NCBI RefSeq assembly: GCF_001905725.1
Contig: NZ_LIWB01000010.1
Location: forward strand, 57,114 to 121,113
Length of the DNA stretch: 64,000 nucleotides
Reading direction: 5' to 3'
From: Streptomyces sp. CB02400
GTDB taxonomy: Bacteria > Actinomycetota > Actinomycetes > Streptomycetales > Streptomycetaceae
Part shown: one piece after another, positions 48,516-57,081 of the stretch
Layout: each line of letters begins with the position of its first letter
How positions within the stretch are numbered: position 1 is the first letter of the stretch
Translations under genes and position numbers: made by a program
Notes under the pieces: model-generated
Database searches by the model: none
What the model was told of the DNA's origin: nothing
What the model saw: only the letters and a program-made list of their open reading frames with translations

Positions 48516-48905
48516 ATGGCAGCGGAGACGGCCGGGGCGCGGCTCGAGGAACGGTGGCGTGACATCCTCGCGGTGCACGCGCGCACCCTGGGCGAGATCG
48601 ACCGCGCGCTGCACCCGTACGGTCTGGGCGCCTCCGACTTCGAGGTGCTCGATCTGCTTGCGACCGCGACGCCTCCGGACGGCGAGCAGTGCCGGGTGCA
48701 GAACCTGGTGGGCCGGGTCCACCTCAGCCAGAGCGCGCTGTCCCGCCTCATCGCCCGCCTGGAGAAGGACGGCCTGGTGGAGCGCAGCATGTGCCTGGAG
48801 GACAGGCGCGGGGTGTACGTGCAGCTCACCCCGAAGGGGCGGGAGCTGCACGCCGAGGCGCTGCCGGTACAGCGCGCCGCACTCGCCCGCACACTGGGCG
48901 AATAG
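48516..48905 (+). CDS. MarR family transcriptional regulator
   Basis: A 129-residue MarR protein. ATG 48516 is preferred: an in-frame ATG at 48489 lies inside the operator palindrome. The winged helix is LGASDFEVLDLLATATPPDGE and VGRVHLSQSALSRLIARLEKDGLVERSMCLEDRRGVYVQLT (about residues 37-107). No ribosome site precedes the start, and the spacing from the -35-like TTGCAC suggests transcription begins very near the ATG, so the mRNA may be leaderless. Cys98 in the wing (SMCLEDRR) could sense oxidants. Targets other than itself are not evident. Confidence 0.9.
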   Translation: MAAETAGARLEERWRDILAVHARTLGEIDRALHPYGLGASDFEVLDLLATATPPDGEQCRVQNLVGRVHLSQSALSRLIARLEKDGLVERSMCLEDRRGVYVQLTPKGRELHAEALPVQRAALARTLGE

Positions 48906-48919
48906 GACCCGGGCCGGAC

Positions 48920-49324
48920 CTACGGGCGGGCCAGCAGCGTACGCACCCCCTCCGAGGTGAGCGTCAGACGGTGCTCGGAGCTGCCGTCGATGGTGAGTGA
49001 CAGCTCCTCGGCCGGCCACTGGGCGGCGAGCGCGCCGAGCGGGACGAGCCGGTAGCGGGAGACGAACGGCAGCAGTCCGGCCATCTCCAGTTCGGACGTG
49101 AACACGGGCACCACCTGGGTGCCGCCCGGCTGCTCCAGCACCGGAAGGGCGACCGCGCCGGGGTCGGCGGCCTCCTCGTCGCCCGCGTCGTCCGGCACCG
49201 GGATCAGTACGTCGCTGTTCGCGAGGGCGTCCAGCGCCATCGTGTCCTCGGTGTTCTCCGACAGTGCGTCCAGGGCCCGCTGCGCGGGCGTGGGGGCGTT
49301 GTTCTCGTGCGCGGGTGTTTCCAT
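48920..49324 (-). CDS. SseB-like protein
   Basis: A 134-residue soluble protein starting at ATG 49324. The core matches the SseB N-terminal domain of actinobacteria: LDALANSDVLIPVPDD (about residues 31-46), QVVPVFTSELEMAGLLPF (about 69-86), AAQWPAEELSLTID (about 99-112). An acidic insert (DDAGDEEAADPGA) separates the first two. The biochemical role is unknown; SseB in enterobacteria is involved in serine sensitivity. It converges with the MarR gene and diverges from the GAPDH gene. Confidence 0.8.
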   Translation of the reverse strand: METPAHENNAPTPAQRALDALSENTEDTMALDALANSDVLIPVPDDAGDEEAADPGAVALPVLEQPGGTQVVPVFTSELEMAGLLPFVSRYRLVPLGALAAQWPAEELSLTIDGSSEHRLTLTSEGVRTLLARP

Positions 49325-49523
49325 GGCAGATTCCCTGGTAGCGGCGGTCGTACGGCCCGCCCGGGACAAGATCCGGCCCGGGCACGGTGCTGCACGCGTA
49401 CCCGTTCGCATGTCGCGCAACCCTGCGGGTTCCGGCCTGCTCACCGCCCTTCCGGCACCCCCTCCGGACCCGATGATCCGCATGGCTATCATATGAGCAC
49501 CCTCTAGCTCGAAAGATGATCCT

Positions 49524-50969
49524 GTGACTGTCAACGAAGACTCGTTCACCAGCTGGAAGCACCGCGAGGAGATCGCGGAGTCGATGATCCCGATCATCGG
49601 GAAGCTGCACCGCGAGCGGGACGTCACCGTCCTGCTGCACAGCCGCTCCTTGGTGAACAAGTCGGTGGTCAGCATCCTCAAGACCCACCGCTTCGCCCGG
49701 CAGATCGCCGGCGAGGAGCTCTCGGTCACCGAGACGCTGCCCTTCCTCCAGGCGCTCACCACGCTCGACCTCGGCCCGTCCCAGATCGACATCGGCCTGC
49801 TCGCCGAGGCCTACCGCGCCGACGACCGGGGGCTGTCGGTGGCCGGGTTCACCGCCGAGGCCGTCGCCGGCGCGACCGGCGCCGACAAGATCGACCGCCG
49901 CGAGCCGCGCGACGTCGTCCTCTACGGCTTCGGCCGCATCGGCCGCCTCCTGGCCCGGCTACTCATCGAGAAGTCGGGGTCCGGCAACGGTCTCCGCCTG
50001 CGCGCGATCGTGGTCCGCCGGGGCGGTGAGCAGGACATCGTCAAGCGGGCCTCGCTGCTGCGCCGCGACTCCGTGCACGGCCAGTTCCAGGGCACCATCA
50101 CCGTCGACGAGGCGAACAGCACGATCACCGCCAACGGCAACACCGTCAAGGTGATCTACGCGGGCGACCCGACGGAGATCGACTACACGGCGTACGGCAT
50201 CAAGAACGCCATCCTCATCGACAACACCGGCAAGTGGCGCGACCGCGAGGGGCTTTCGCTGCACCTGCGCCCCGGCATCGACAAGGTGGTGCTCACCGCG
50301 CCCGGCAAGGGCGACGTGCCCAACATCGTGCACGGCGTCAACCACGACACCCTCAAGCCGGACGAGCGGATCCTGTCCTGCGCGTCCTGCACCACCAACG
50401 CGATCGTGCCGCCGCTGAAGGCGATGGCGGACGAGTACGGGGTGCTGCGCGGGCACGTGGAGACGGTGCACTCGTTCACCAACGACCAGAACCTGCTGGA
50501 CAATTACCACAAGTCGGAGCGCCGCGGCCGTTCGGCGCCGCTGAACATGGTGATCACCGAGACGGGTGCCGCCTCGGCCGTCGCCAAGGCGCTGCCCGAC
50601 CTCGACGCGACCATCACCGGCAGCTCGATCCGGGTGCCCGTGCCGGACGTCTCGATCGCGATCCTCAACCTCCAGCTCGGCCGTGCCACCGACCGTCAGG
50701 AGGTCCTCGACCACCTGCGCAACGTGTCACTGACCTCGCCGCTCAAGCGCCAGATCGACTTCATCAGCGCGCCCGACGCGGTCTCCAGCGACTTCATCGG
50801 CTCGCGCCACGCCTCGATCGTCGACGCCGGCGCGCTGAAGGTCGAGGGCGACAACGCGATCCTCTACCTCTGGTACGACAACGAGTTCGGCTACTCCTGC
50901 CAGGTCATCCGGGTCGTCCAGTACGTTTCCGGGGTGGAGTACCCGACCTACCCGGCCCCGGCGGTCTGA
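49524..50969 (+). CDS. gap: Glyceraldehyde-3-phosphate dehydrogenase, long form
   Basis: A 481-residue GAPDH, about 140 residues longer than classical enzymes. The extra part is an N-terminal helical extension (about residues 1-125, KHREEIAESMIPIIGKLHRERDVTVLLHSRSLVN). The NAD-binding motif YGFGRIGRLLAR starts at 134; the catalytic cysteine is Cys289 in SCASCTTNAIVPPL, with the catalytic His later in GHVETVHSFTNDQNLLDNYH. The catalytic part ends in WYDNEFGYSCQVIRVV. Acting in glycolysis or gluconeogenesis, it converts glyceraldehyde-3-phosphate to 1,3-bisphosphoglycerate. The long form is a second GAPDH type found in actinobacteria and some other phyla. The start is GTG 49524. A hairpin at 51010-51038 ends the gene. 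Confidence 0.94.
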   Translation: MTVNEDSFTSWKHREEIAESMIPIIGKLHRERDVTVLLHSRSLVNKSVVSILKTHRFARQIAGEELSVTETLPFLQALTTLDLGPSQIDIGLLAEAYRADDRGLSVAGFTAEAVAGATGADKIDRREPRDVVLYGFGRIGRLLARLLIEKSGSGNGLRLRAIVVRRGGEQDIVKRASLLRRDSVHGQFQGTITVDEANSTITANGNTVKVIYAGDPTEIDYTAYGIKNAILIDNTGKWRDREGLSLHLRPGIDKVVLTAPGKGDVPNIVHGVNHDTLKPDERILSCASCTTNAIVPPLKAMADEYGVLRGHVETVHSFTNDQNLLDNYHKSERRGRSAPLNMVITETGAASAVAKALPDLDATITGSSIRVPVPDVSIAILNLQLGRATDRQEVLDHLRNVSLTSPLKRQIDFISAPDAVSSDFIGSRHASIVDAGALKVEGDNAILYLWYDNEFGYSCQVIRVVQYVSGVEYPTYPAPAV

Positions 50970-51009
50970 CCCGGGAGGCCGGCAAGCGGAACGGACGCGA
51001 CGACAGGAC

Positions 51010-51038
51010 GGGGCGGGCGAGATGCCCGGCCCCGCCCC
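51010..51038 (+). terminator. Hairpin terminator after gap
   Basis: GGGGCGGG / CCCGCCCC, an 8-bp stem with a 13-base loop, 40 bases after the stop codon. Confidence 0.6.
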
Positions 51039-51129
51039 GGTATGCCCGCTGTACCGGCGGTAAGGGGCAGATCGGTAACGATCATCCCGTACGGGTTGCC
51101 GGGGCACGTGGAGTTCCTAGTCTTCCGGC

Positions 51130-52098
51130 ATGGCCCTCTTCAGCAGTCGCACCGGTAAACGCCCCCGTATCGTGCCCGCCCTCGACGACGCCGAGCTGGC
51201 GCGCGTACTGGGGCGGTTGAGCAAGCGGAACGGGGGCGGCAGGGCCGCGGACGTGACCCTCGTGTCCTCCTTGCTGGAGGAGACGGGGGACGACTGGGAC
51301 CGTCGCGGTCACCGGGTGTCCGTACTGGCCGAGGCGACGGCCGACGCCGGGATCGCGGCGGCGTGGCTGGGCCGGGAGCCGCAGAGCGCGGACGCCCTGG
51401 TGTTCCACTCCTGGACCGGGCTGGTGCGCGGTCTGCGGGACGGACACCTGGAGGACGCCGGACAGTTGGTCTCCCAGTGCCACCAGGCCGCCGAGCGAAG
51501 ACCGGAGGATCCGCTGCCGTGGGTGGTCCTGCTCGGTGTGTCCCGGATCGAGCGCTACGGCCAGAACGACGTCAACGCCGTCTGGCGGGAGGCCACCGGG
51601 CGCGACCGCTGGCACCGTGAGGCGTATCTGCAGATGCTCGCTTACCTGTCGCCGGAGGAGGGCGGGTCCAGCGCGGCCGTCCTCGACTTCGTCGACGTGG
51701 TGCGCACCCGTATCCCGGCCAACGCGGCCTGTGCGGCGGTCGAGTTGACCGCGGCCGTGCGGCAGTACCAGGGACTGCTGGCGCAGGGCGGGGTGCGGGC
51801 CATGACGGCCGGTCAGCTGTGGGAGGGCGGACAGATCGCGGCCGCGCTGGACCAGGCGGCCGCGCTGTGGGCGAAGCCGGGTTTCTTCCAGCACGCGGCG
51901 GCGCAGGCCGATCTGAACGTGCTGGCGTACGCGCTGTGCGCGGCCGGCCGGGCCGTCGACGCGCACCATGTGTTCCAGACGCTGCAGGGCATGGTCACAC
52001 CCTGGCCGTGGAACACCGACGGGCCCGCGCTCCAGCGGTTCGAGCAGCACCAGGCCAAGGCGGAACGGGGACGGCAGGGCGGCGTCGGCGGAGGGTGA
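51130..52098 (+). CDS. Conserved hypothetical protein with TPR-like helical repeats
   Basis: A 322-residue, nearly all-helical soluble protein of unknown role. Repeated Ala/Leu-rich helix pairs with a Trp or Tyr at regular spacing (SADALVFHSWTGLVRG, DPLPWVVLLGVSRIERYG, DRWHREAYLQMLAYLSPEEGG, AQADLNVLAYALCAAGRAVDAHHVF) suggest a TPR-like superhelix used for protein contacts. There is no signal peptide, membrane helix or catalytic motif. The C-terminus ends in a glycine-rich tail. Short intergenic spacing to the whiE-type cluster is a chance neighbour relation as far as I can see. Confidence 0.85.
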   Translation: MALFSSRTGKRPRIVPALDDAELARVLGRLSKRNGGGRAADVTLVSSLLEETGDDWDRRGHRVSVLAEATADAGIAAAWLGREPQSADALVFHSWTGLVRGLRDGHLEDAGQLVSQCHQAAERRPEDPLPWVVLLGVSRIERYGQNDVNAVWREATGRDRWHREAYLQMLAYLSPEEGGSSAAVLDFVDVVRTRIPANAACAAVELTAAVRQYQGLLAQGGVRAMTAGQLWEGGQIAAALDQAAALWAKPGFFQHAAAQADLNVLAYALCAAGRAVDAHHVFQTLQGMVTPWPWNTDGPALQRFEQHQAKAERGRQGGVGGG

Positions 52099-52122
52099 CG
52101 TCCGCCGGCCGCCGCTCCCGCG

Positions 52123-53919
52123 TCAGTTCCGTGCCAGGACGGTGGTGACGGCCTCCCGCAGCACCGCCGCCGGGTCCGGTGCGGGTCCCTCGGAGCGCCA
52201 GGCGACGAAGCCGTCGGGGCGGACCAGTACCGCGCCGTCCGCGGTGATCCCGTGCGCCCCGGCCCAGTCGGCACCGTCCTCGGGGGTCAGTTCCGCGTCG
52301 GGGCCGTCGCCCACCCGGTACGCGTCGAGCGGTACGGACAGGTCCTTCGCGACCTTCGCCGCCGCGGTGTGCCAGTCGCAGGCGCCGTCCGCGGAACTCA
52401 GCAGCACGCACGACCGCTCGTACAGGTCGAGCGTGGAGATCCGGGTGCCGGAGCGGTCCAGCCACACGTGCGGGGCGCGGCTGCCGGGCTCGCCGGTCAG
52501 CATCACCCCGTCGGGGATGACCGGCGTCGCCGGGTCGGCGCCCAGGACCGCGCCGCGCGGGTAGCGGTAGCAGAGCGCCACGTTGAGGATGCCGCCCGGC
52601 TTCATCCCGGGGCCGCCGGGGCCACCGGGGCCACCGGCTCCGGGACCACCGGGACCACCGGCTCCGGGACCACCGGCCCTCGGACCGCCGGGGCCACCAG
52701 GTCCGCCGGGACCGCCGGCTCCGGGACCGCCGGGTGCGGGGGCGCCGAGGGCGGGAGCACCGGGGGCCGGGGTGTAGCCGGGGTGGCTGTGCTCGCTCGA
52801 GCGGGAGGAGGCACGGGCGCTGGTCGCCTCCGCGACGGGCCGGCGTTCGGCGTCGTAGGACTCCAGCAGGCCGGGCTCGGCCCAGCCGCCGAGCACGGCG
52901 GCCAGCTTCCAGGCGAGGTTGTGGGCGTCCTGGATGCCGGTGTTGGAGCCGAACGCCCCGGTGGGCGACATCTCGTGGGCCGAGTCGCCGGCCAGGAACA
53001 CCCGGCCGTCGGCGTACCGTTCGGCGACCCGCTCGGCGGCGTGCCAGGCGGCCCGGCCGGTGATCTCCACGTCGAGGTCCGGCACGCCGACGGCCTTGCG
53101 GATGTGGGCGACGCACCGCTCGTCGGTGAACTCCTCGAGTGTCTCGCCGTGTTCGGGGTGCCAGGGGGCGTGGAACACCCAGTGCTCCCGGTTGTCGACC
53201 GGCAGCAGGGCCCCGTCGGCCTCCGGGTTGGTCAGGTAGCAGACGATGAACCGCCGGTCCCCGACGACGCCGGCGAGGTCGCGGGAGGTGAACGTGAGGC
53301 TCACGTTGTGGAACAGGTCGCCCGGACCGTTCTGTCCGATGCCCAGCGACTCGCGGACGGGGCTGCGCGGGCCGTCGGCGGCGACGAGGTAGTCCGCCCT
53401 GATCCTGGTGTGCTCGCCGGTCTCCCGGCTCTTGACCAGCACCGTCACACCCTCGGTGTCCTGGTCGAAGGAGAGCATCTCCGTCCCGAAGCGCAGGTCC
53501 CCGCCGAGCTCCCGGGCTCCCTCCAGGAGCACCGGTTCCAGGTCGTTCTGGCTGCACAGGCACCACCCGCTGGGGCTGAAGCGGGCGAGCCCGCCACCGG
53601 GGTCGATCTCCTGGAGCAGCCACTCGCCCTCGTCACCCGCCAGGCTCGGGGTCTGCCAGATGCCGTGGTTCTCCGCCAGGACCGACGCGGCCCGGCCGAT
53701 GCGCTGCTCGACCCCGGCCGCCCGGAACAGCTCCATGGTGCGTACGTTGTTCCCCCGCCCGCGCGGGTGGATCGACGTGCCCGCGTGACGTTCGACGAGC
53801 GTGTGCGGCACGCCGAGGCGTCCCAGGAACAGGGACATCGACAGGCCCACCAGGGAACCGCCGACGATGAGGACCGGCGTGCGGTGATCCGCCCGGCCGG
53901 CCGTATCCGATCGATTCAT
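52123..53919 (-). CDS. whiE-VIII: FAD-dependent aromatic polyketide hydroxylase (WhiE ORFVIII-like) with collagen-like insert
   Basis: A 598-residue class A flavin monooxygenase of the spore-pigment type. The start is ATG 53919 behind GGAGG. FAD motifs are VLIVGGSLVGLSMSL (16-30), the DG motif AADGPRSP (180-187) and GDSAHEMSPTGAFGSNTGIQDAHNLAWKL-type region (311-340). The C-terminal thioredoxin-like domain (about 445-598) is normal for PgaE/RdmE-like hydroxylases. Between them lies an unusual stretch (about 385-443) of almost pure Gly, Pro and Ala with many GGPG repeats, absent from typical family members. The gene diverges from the polyketide operon as whiE ORFVIII does in S. coelicolor, and would hydroxylate the aromatic polyketide. 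Confidence 0.92.
   Translation of the reverse strand: MNRSDTAGRADHRTPVLIVGGSLVGLSMSLFLGRLGVPHTLVERHAGTSIHPRGRGNNVRTMELFRAAGVEQRIGRAASVLAENHGIWQTPSLAGDEGEWLLQEIDPGGGLARFSPSGWCLCSQNDLEPVLLEGARELGGDLRFGTEMLSFDQDTEGVTVLVKSRETGEHTRIRADYLVAADGPRSPVRESLGIGQNGPGDLFHNVSLTFTSRDLAGVVGDRRFIVCYLTNPEADGALLPVDNREHWVFHAPWHPEHGETLEEFTDERCVAHIRKAVGVPDLDVEITGRAAWHAAERVAERYADGRVFLAGDSAHEMSPTGAFGSNTGIQDAHNLAWKLAAVLGGWAEPGLLESYDAERRPVAEATSARASSRSSEHSHPGYTPAPGAPALGAPAPGGPGAGGPGGPGGPGGPRAGGPGAGGPGGPGAGGPGGPGGPGMKPGGILNVALCYRYPRGAVLGADPATPVIPDGVMLTGEPGSRAPHVWLDRSGTRISTLDLYERSCVLLSSADGACDWHTAAAKVAKDLSVPLDAYRVGDGPDAELTPEDGADWAGAHGITADGAVLVRPDGFVAWRSEGPAPDPAAVLREAVTTVLARN
52591..52767. repeat. GGPG-coding low-complexity repeat inside the hydroxylase gene
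   Basis: Repeats of ccgggaccaccgg-like units encode Gly-Pro-Gly-Gly runs. The block spans residues 385-443 of the hydroxylase. Confidence 0.85.
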
Positions 53920-54154
53920 TGAAACGCCTCCAGCGTCGCCCTCGACGGGCTGTGGGATGGGACGCACCTTTCATGCCCGGTGCGGGACCGTTCGCGTCCC
54001 GGCGGCACCCGGATGGCACGCGGTTCACCCACCTGCCCCGTGTCGCTCGCGCGCACCGGAAGGACGCGTCAACGATCGACTCATGGCGACCCCGGCCCTT
54101 CGACGGGCACGGCGGTCGTTCCCGACCTTCCGACGAAGAGGAGAGGTGCGCCGG

Positions 54155-55279
54155 ATGACCATGTCGGCACGCATATCGCAGTCGGCGTTCGACGGCTCGA
54201 GGCTGCGGGTGATCCTGCTGCTCGACCTGTACGAGGGGGCCCAGGAGCAGTTCCTCGACGCGTACGAGCACATGCGCAACAAGGTCGCGTCCGTCCCCGG
54301 TCACATCAGTGACCAACTGTGCCAGTCGATCGAGAACCCCTCGCAGTGGCTCATCACCAGCGAGTGGGAGAGCGCCCTGCCGTTCCTCGCATGGGTGAAC
54401 AGCGAGGAGCACATCCAGATCGTCCGGCCGATGCACAGCTGCGTCCGGGACACCCGGTCGATGCGCTACAGCGTCCTGCGCGAGACCCACCCGGACCAGC
54501 CGCTCACCACCGAGGTCGCGCGGGCGAGCCTGCAGAAGGCAGCGCGCGTGGGCGCCGGGATCACCCGCCACGCCCTCACCTTCACCGTGAAGCCGGGCTC
54601 CGAGTCCAAGGTCGTGGACATCCTGGCCAATTACGACGCGCCCGAGACGCGCATCAACGGCACCACGCGACTGCACCGCACCTCCCTCTTCATGCACGGC
54701 AACCGCGTCGTGCGGGCCGTGGAGGTGGAGGGCGACCTGCTGGCCACCCTGTGCCACGTGGCCAGCCAGCCCGAGGTCCAGGCGGTGGAGGAGGCCATCA
54801 ACCCCTATCTGGAGCAGGACCGGGACCTGTCCGACTCCGACTCCGCGCGGGTGTTCTTCACCCGGGCGGCGCTCCCGGCCATGCAGCACGTGGCGTCCGG
54901 CCGTCCGGAACCCGCCGAACTGCGGCGGCACATGCTGTACTACCCGGCCGTGGCGGACCGCGGCCTGGAGCTGGCCAGGTTCCTCGCCCACCAGGACGAG
55001 GCCGCGGCGAACGACCCGGACAGCCCGGTGTACGCGAGCACCGTCTTCCAGCGCGACGACGTCGTGGTCCGCATGATCGACGTCACCGACGAGCTCGATC
55101 TCGACCCCGCCGCCGCCCTCGGCGTCAAGGCCCCGGGCGGGGCGGCCGAGCTGGAGCGTCTCCTGGACGGCGCCGCGATCGGCGTCGAGGGCTCCCTGGA
55201 CTCGGAGCGCACCCTGCACCGGCTCCTGGCGCACGCCGACATGATGCCCGTCACCGACCGCAGCTCCGCGGATTCCTGA
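54155..55279 (+). CDS. whiE-I: SchA/CurD-like polyketide protein (WhiE ORFI-like)
   Basis: A 374-residue protein, first gene of the polyketide operon, starting at ATG 54155 behind AGGAGAGG. The N-terminal 100 residues (VILLLDLYEGAQEQFLDAYEHMRNKVASVPGHISDQLCQS) form an antibiotic-biosynthesis-monooxygenase-like ferredoxin fold with LITSEWESALPFLAWVNS. The rest (about 130-345) is the SchA/CurD-like domain (TFTVKPGSESKVVDILANYD, RLHRTSLFMHGNRVVRAVEVEGD) characteristic of spore-pigment and curamycin loci. Its exact catalytic step is not settled in the family; it may act in late tailoring or oxidation of the pigment. Confidence 0.92.
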   Translation: MTMSARISQSAFDGSRLRVILLLDLYEGAQEQFLDAYEHMRNKVASVPGHISDQLCQSIENPSQWLITSEWESALPFLAWVNSEEHIQIVRPMHSCVRDTRSMRYSVLRETHPDQPLTTEVARASLQKAARVGAGITRHALTFTVKPGSESKVVDILANYDAPETRINGTTRLHRTSLFMHGNRVVRAVEVEGDLLATLCHVASQPEVQAVEEAINPYLEQDRDLSDSDSARVFFTRAALPAMQHVASGRPEPAELRRHMLYYPAVADRGLELARFLAHQDEAAANDPDSPVYASTVFQRDDVVVRMIDVTDELDLDPAAALGVKAPGGAAELERLLDGAAIGVEGSLDSERTLHRLLAHADMMPVTDRSSADS

Positions 55280-55348
55280 CGGTCCACCGCGGTGACGTCC
55301 GCGACCGCGGACGCCCGGACGTCACCGGCACACCCGGAGGTAACAACC

Positions 55349-55816
55349 ATGTCCAAGCAGCATCCACGCATCGTGGACCTGAGCGAGACGGAACCCAACC
55401 GACGGCGCGGAGGTGACCTCAGAACCCTGCTCACCCCGGCCACCGTGGGCTCCACCAGCGGCTTCATGGGCCTGGCGATCATCAAGCCCGGTGAGCGCAT
55501 CGGCGAGCACTACCACCCGTACTCCGAGGAGTTCGTGTACGTGGTCAGCGGCGCGCTCGAAGTGGACCTGGACGGCGAGCCGTTCGCGCTCCGCGCCGAG
55601 CAGGGACTGATGATCCCCATCGACATGCGGCACCGCTTCCGCAACGTCGGCGACCAGGAGGCCCGCATGGTGTTCCACCTGGGCCCGCTCGCCCCGCACC
55701 CGAGTCTCGGCCACGTCGACACCGAGGAGACCGAAAGCGCCTCCACCGGGCCGCAGTTGACGGTCGGCGGTCCCGAGATCGGCCGGTCGGCCGAGCCGAG
55801 CGAGGCCATAAAATGA
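55349..55816 (+). CDS. whiE-II: Cupin domain protein of the spore-pigment cluster (WhiE ORFII-like)
   Basis: A 155-residue single-domain cupin starting at ATG 55349 with GGAGG upstream. The metal ligands of the two cupin motifs are visible: His54, His56 and Glu60 in GEHYHPYSEEFVYVVSG and His95 in MRHRFRN. Related proteins in polyketide clusters (WhiE-II, CurC, TcmJ) assist cyclisation or oxygenation of the nascent polyketide. Its stop overlaps the KS-alpha start (ATGA), so it is translated with the minimal PKS. Confidence 0.94.
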   Translation: MSKQHPRIVDLSETEPNRRRGGDLRTLLTPATVGSTSGFMGLAIIKPGERIGEHYHPYSEEFVYVVSGALEVDLDGEPFALRAEQGLMIPIDMRHRFRNVGDQEARMVFHLGPLAPHPSLGHVDTEETESASTGPQLTVGGPEIGRSAEPSEAIK

Positions 55817-57081
55817 CCCGGCGAGTGGCCGTCACCGGTATAGGTGTGGTCGCTCCCGGCGGCATCGGAGCGACGGCGTTCTGGGATCTTCTGACAGCCG
55901 GCCGCACCGCGACCCGCGGCATCTCCCTGTTCGATCCGGCGGGTCTGCGTTCGCGCATAGCCGCCGAGTGCGACTTCGACCCGTTCGAGCACGGCCTGGA
56001 CGCGGATCTGTGCCAGCACGCGGACCGGTACATCCAGTTCGCCGTGGTCGCCGCCGCCGAGGCCGTGCGCGACTCCGGACTCGACACCGAGACCATGGAC
56101 CCGTGGCGCACCGCGGTCTCGCTGGGCAGCGCGGTCGGCGGCACCACCCGGCTGGAACACGACTACGTGCTGGTCAGCGAGCGGGGCCGGCGCTGGGACG
56201 TGGACCACCGGCAGGCCGAGCCCAAGCTGCACCTGGCGTTCTCGCCGAGCACCCTCGCCTCGGTCGTCGCCGAGCGGTTCGACGCCCGGGGCCCGGTGCA
56301 GACCGTCTCCACCGGCTGCACCTCCGGGCTCGACGCGGTCGGCTACGCCTTCCACACCATCGCCGAGGGCCGGGCCGACGTCTGCGTCGCGGGGGCGTCG
56401 GACTCGCCGATCTCACCGATCACGATGGCCTGCTTCGACGCCATCAAGGCGACGTCGCCCAACAACGACGACCCCGAGCACGCCTCCCGGCCCTTCGACG
56501 CCCACCGCGACGGCTTCGTGATGGGCGAGGGCGCGGCCGTGCTCGTCCTGGAGGAGTACGAGCACGCGCGGGCCCGCGGCGCGGAGATCCTCTGCGAGAT
56601 CAGCGGCTACGCCACCTACGGCAACGCCTACCACATGACCGGTCTGACCAGTGAGGGACTGGAGATGGCCCGGGCGATCGACACCACGCTCGACCAGGCC
56701 CGTATCGACCCCACGCTGATCGACTACGTCAACGCGCACGGCTCCGGCACCCGGCAGAACGACCGGCACGAGACGGCCGCCGTGAAGCGGTCCCTGGGCG
56801 CGCACGCCCACGAGACGCCCATGAGCTCCATCAAGTCGATGGTGGGGCACTCGCTGGGCGCGATCGGAGCGATCGAGGTGGTCGCCTGCGTCCTCGCGCT
56901 GAAGCACCAGGTGGTGCCGCCCACGGCGAACTACGAGACCCCCGACCCCGAGTGCGACCTGGACTACGTGCCGCGCACCGCCCGCCCGCGGAAGCTGAAC
57001 CATGTGCTCTCCGTCGGCAGCGGATTCGGCGGCTTCCAGTCCGCGGTGCTGCTGTCCGGGCCGGGTGGGAGGACACGATGA
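55813..57081 (+). CDS. whiE-III: Type II polyketide ketosynthase alpha (WhiE ORFIII-like)
   Basis: A 422-residue beta-ketoacyl synthase. Catalytic residues are Cys169 in VSTGCTSGLDAVGY, His309 in NAHGSGT and His346 in GHSLGA. It extends the poly-beta-keto chain on the acyl carrier protein together with the chain-length factor encoded next, with which it overlaps by 4 bases (ATGA). Overall pattern and operon position match the spore-pigment branch. Confidence 0.96.
   Translation: MTRRVAVTGIGVVAPGGIGATAFWDLLTAGRTATRGISLFDPAGLRSRIAAECDFDPFEHGLDADLCQHADRYIQFAVVAAAEAVRDSGLDTETMDPWRTAVSLGSAVGGTTRLEHDYVLVSERGRRWDVDHRQAEPKLHLAFSPSTLASVVAERFDARGPVQTVSTGCTSGLDAVGYAFHTIAEGRADVCVAGASDSPISPITMACFDAIKATSPNNDDPEHASRPFDAHRDGFVMGEGAAVLVLEEYEHARARGAEILCEISGYATYGNAYHMTGLTSEGLEMARAIDTTLDQARIDPTLIDYVNAHGSGTRQNDRHETAAVKRSLGAHAHETPMSSIKSMVGHSLGAIGAIEVVACVLALKHQVVPPTANYETPDPECDLDYVPRTARPRKLNHVLSVGSGFGGFQSAVLLSGPGGRTR

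Noticed and set aside
52252..53922. 556-codon plus-strand frame over the hydroxylase
   Set aside because: Antisense shadow of a well-supported flavin monooxygenase, with Gly/Thr repeats produced by the GGPG block.
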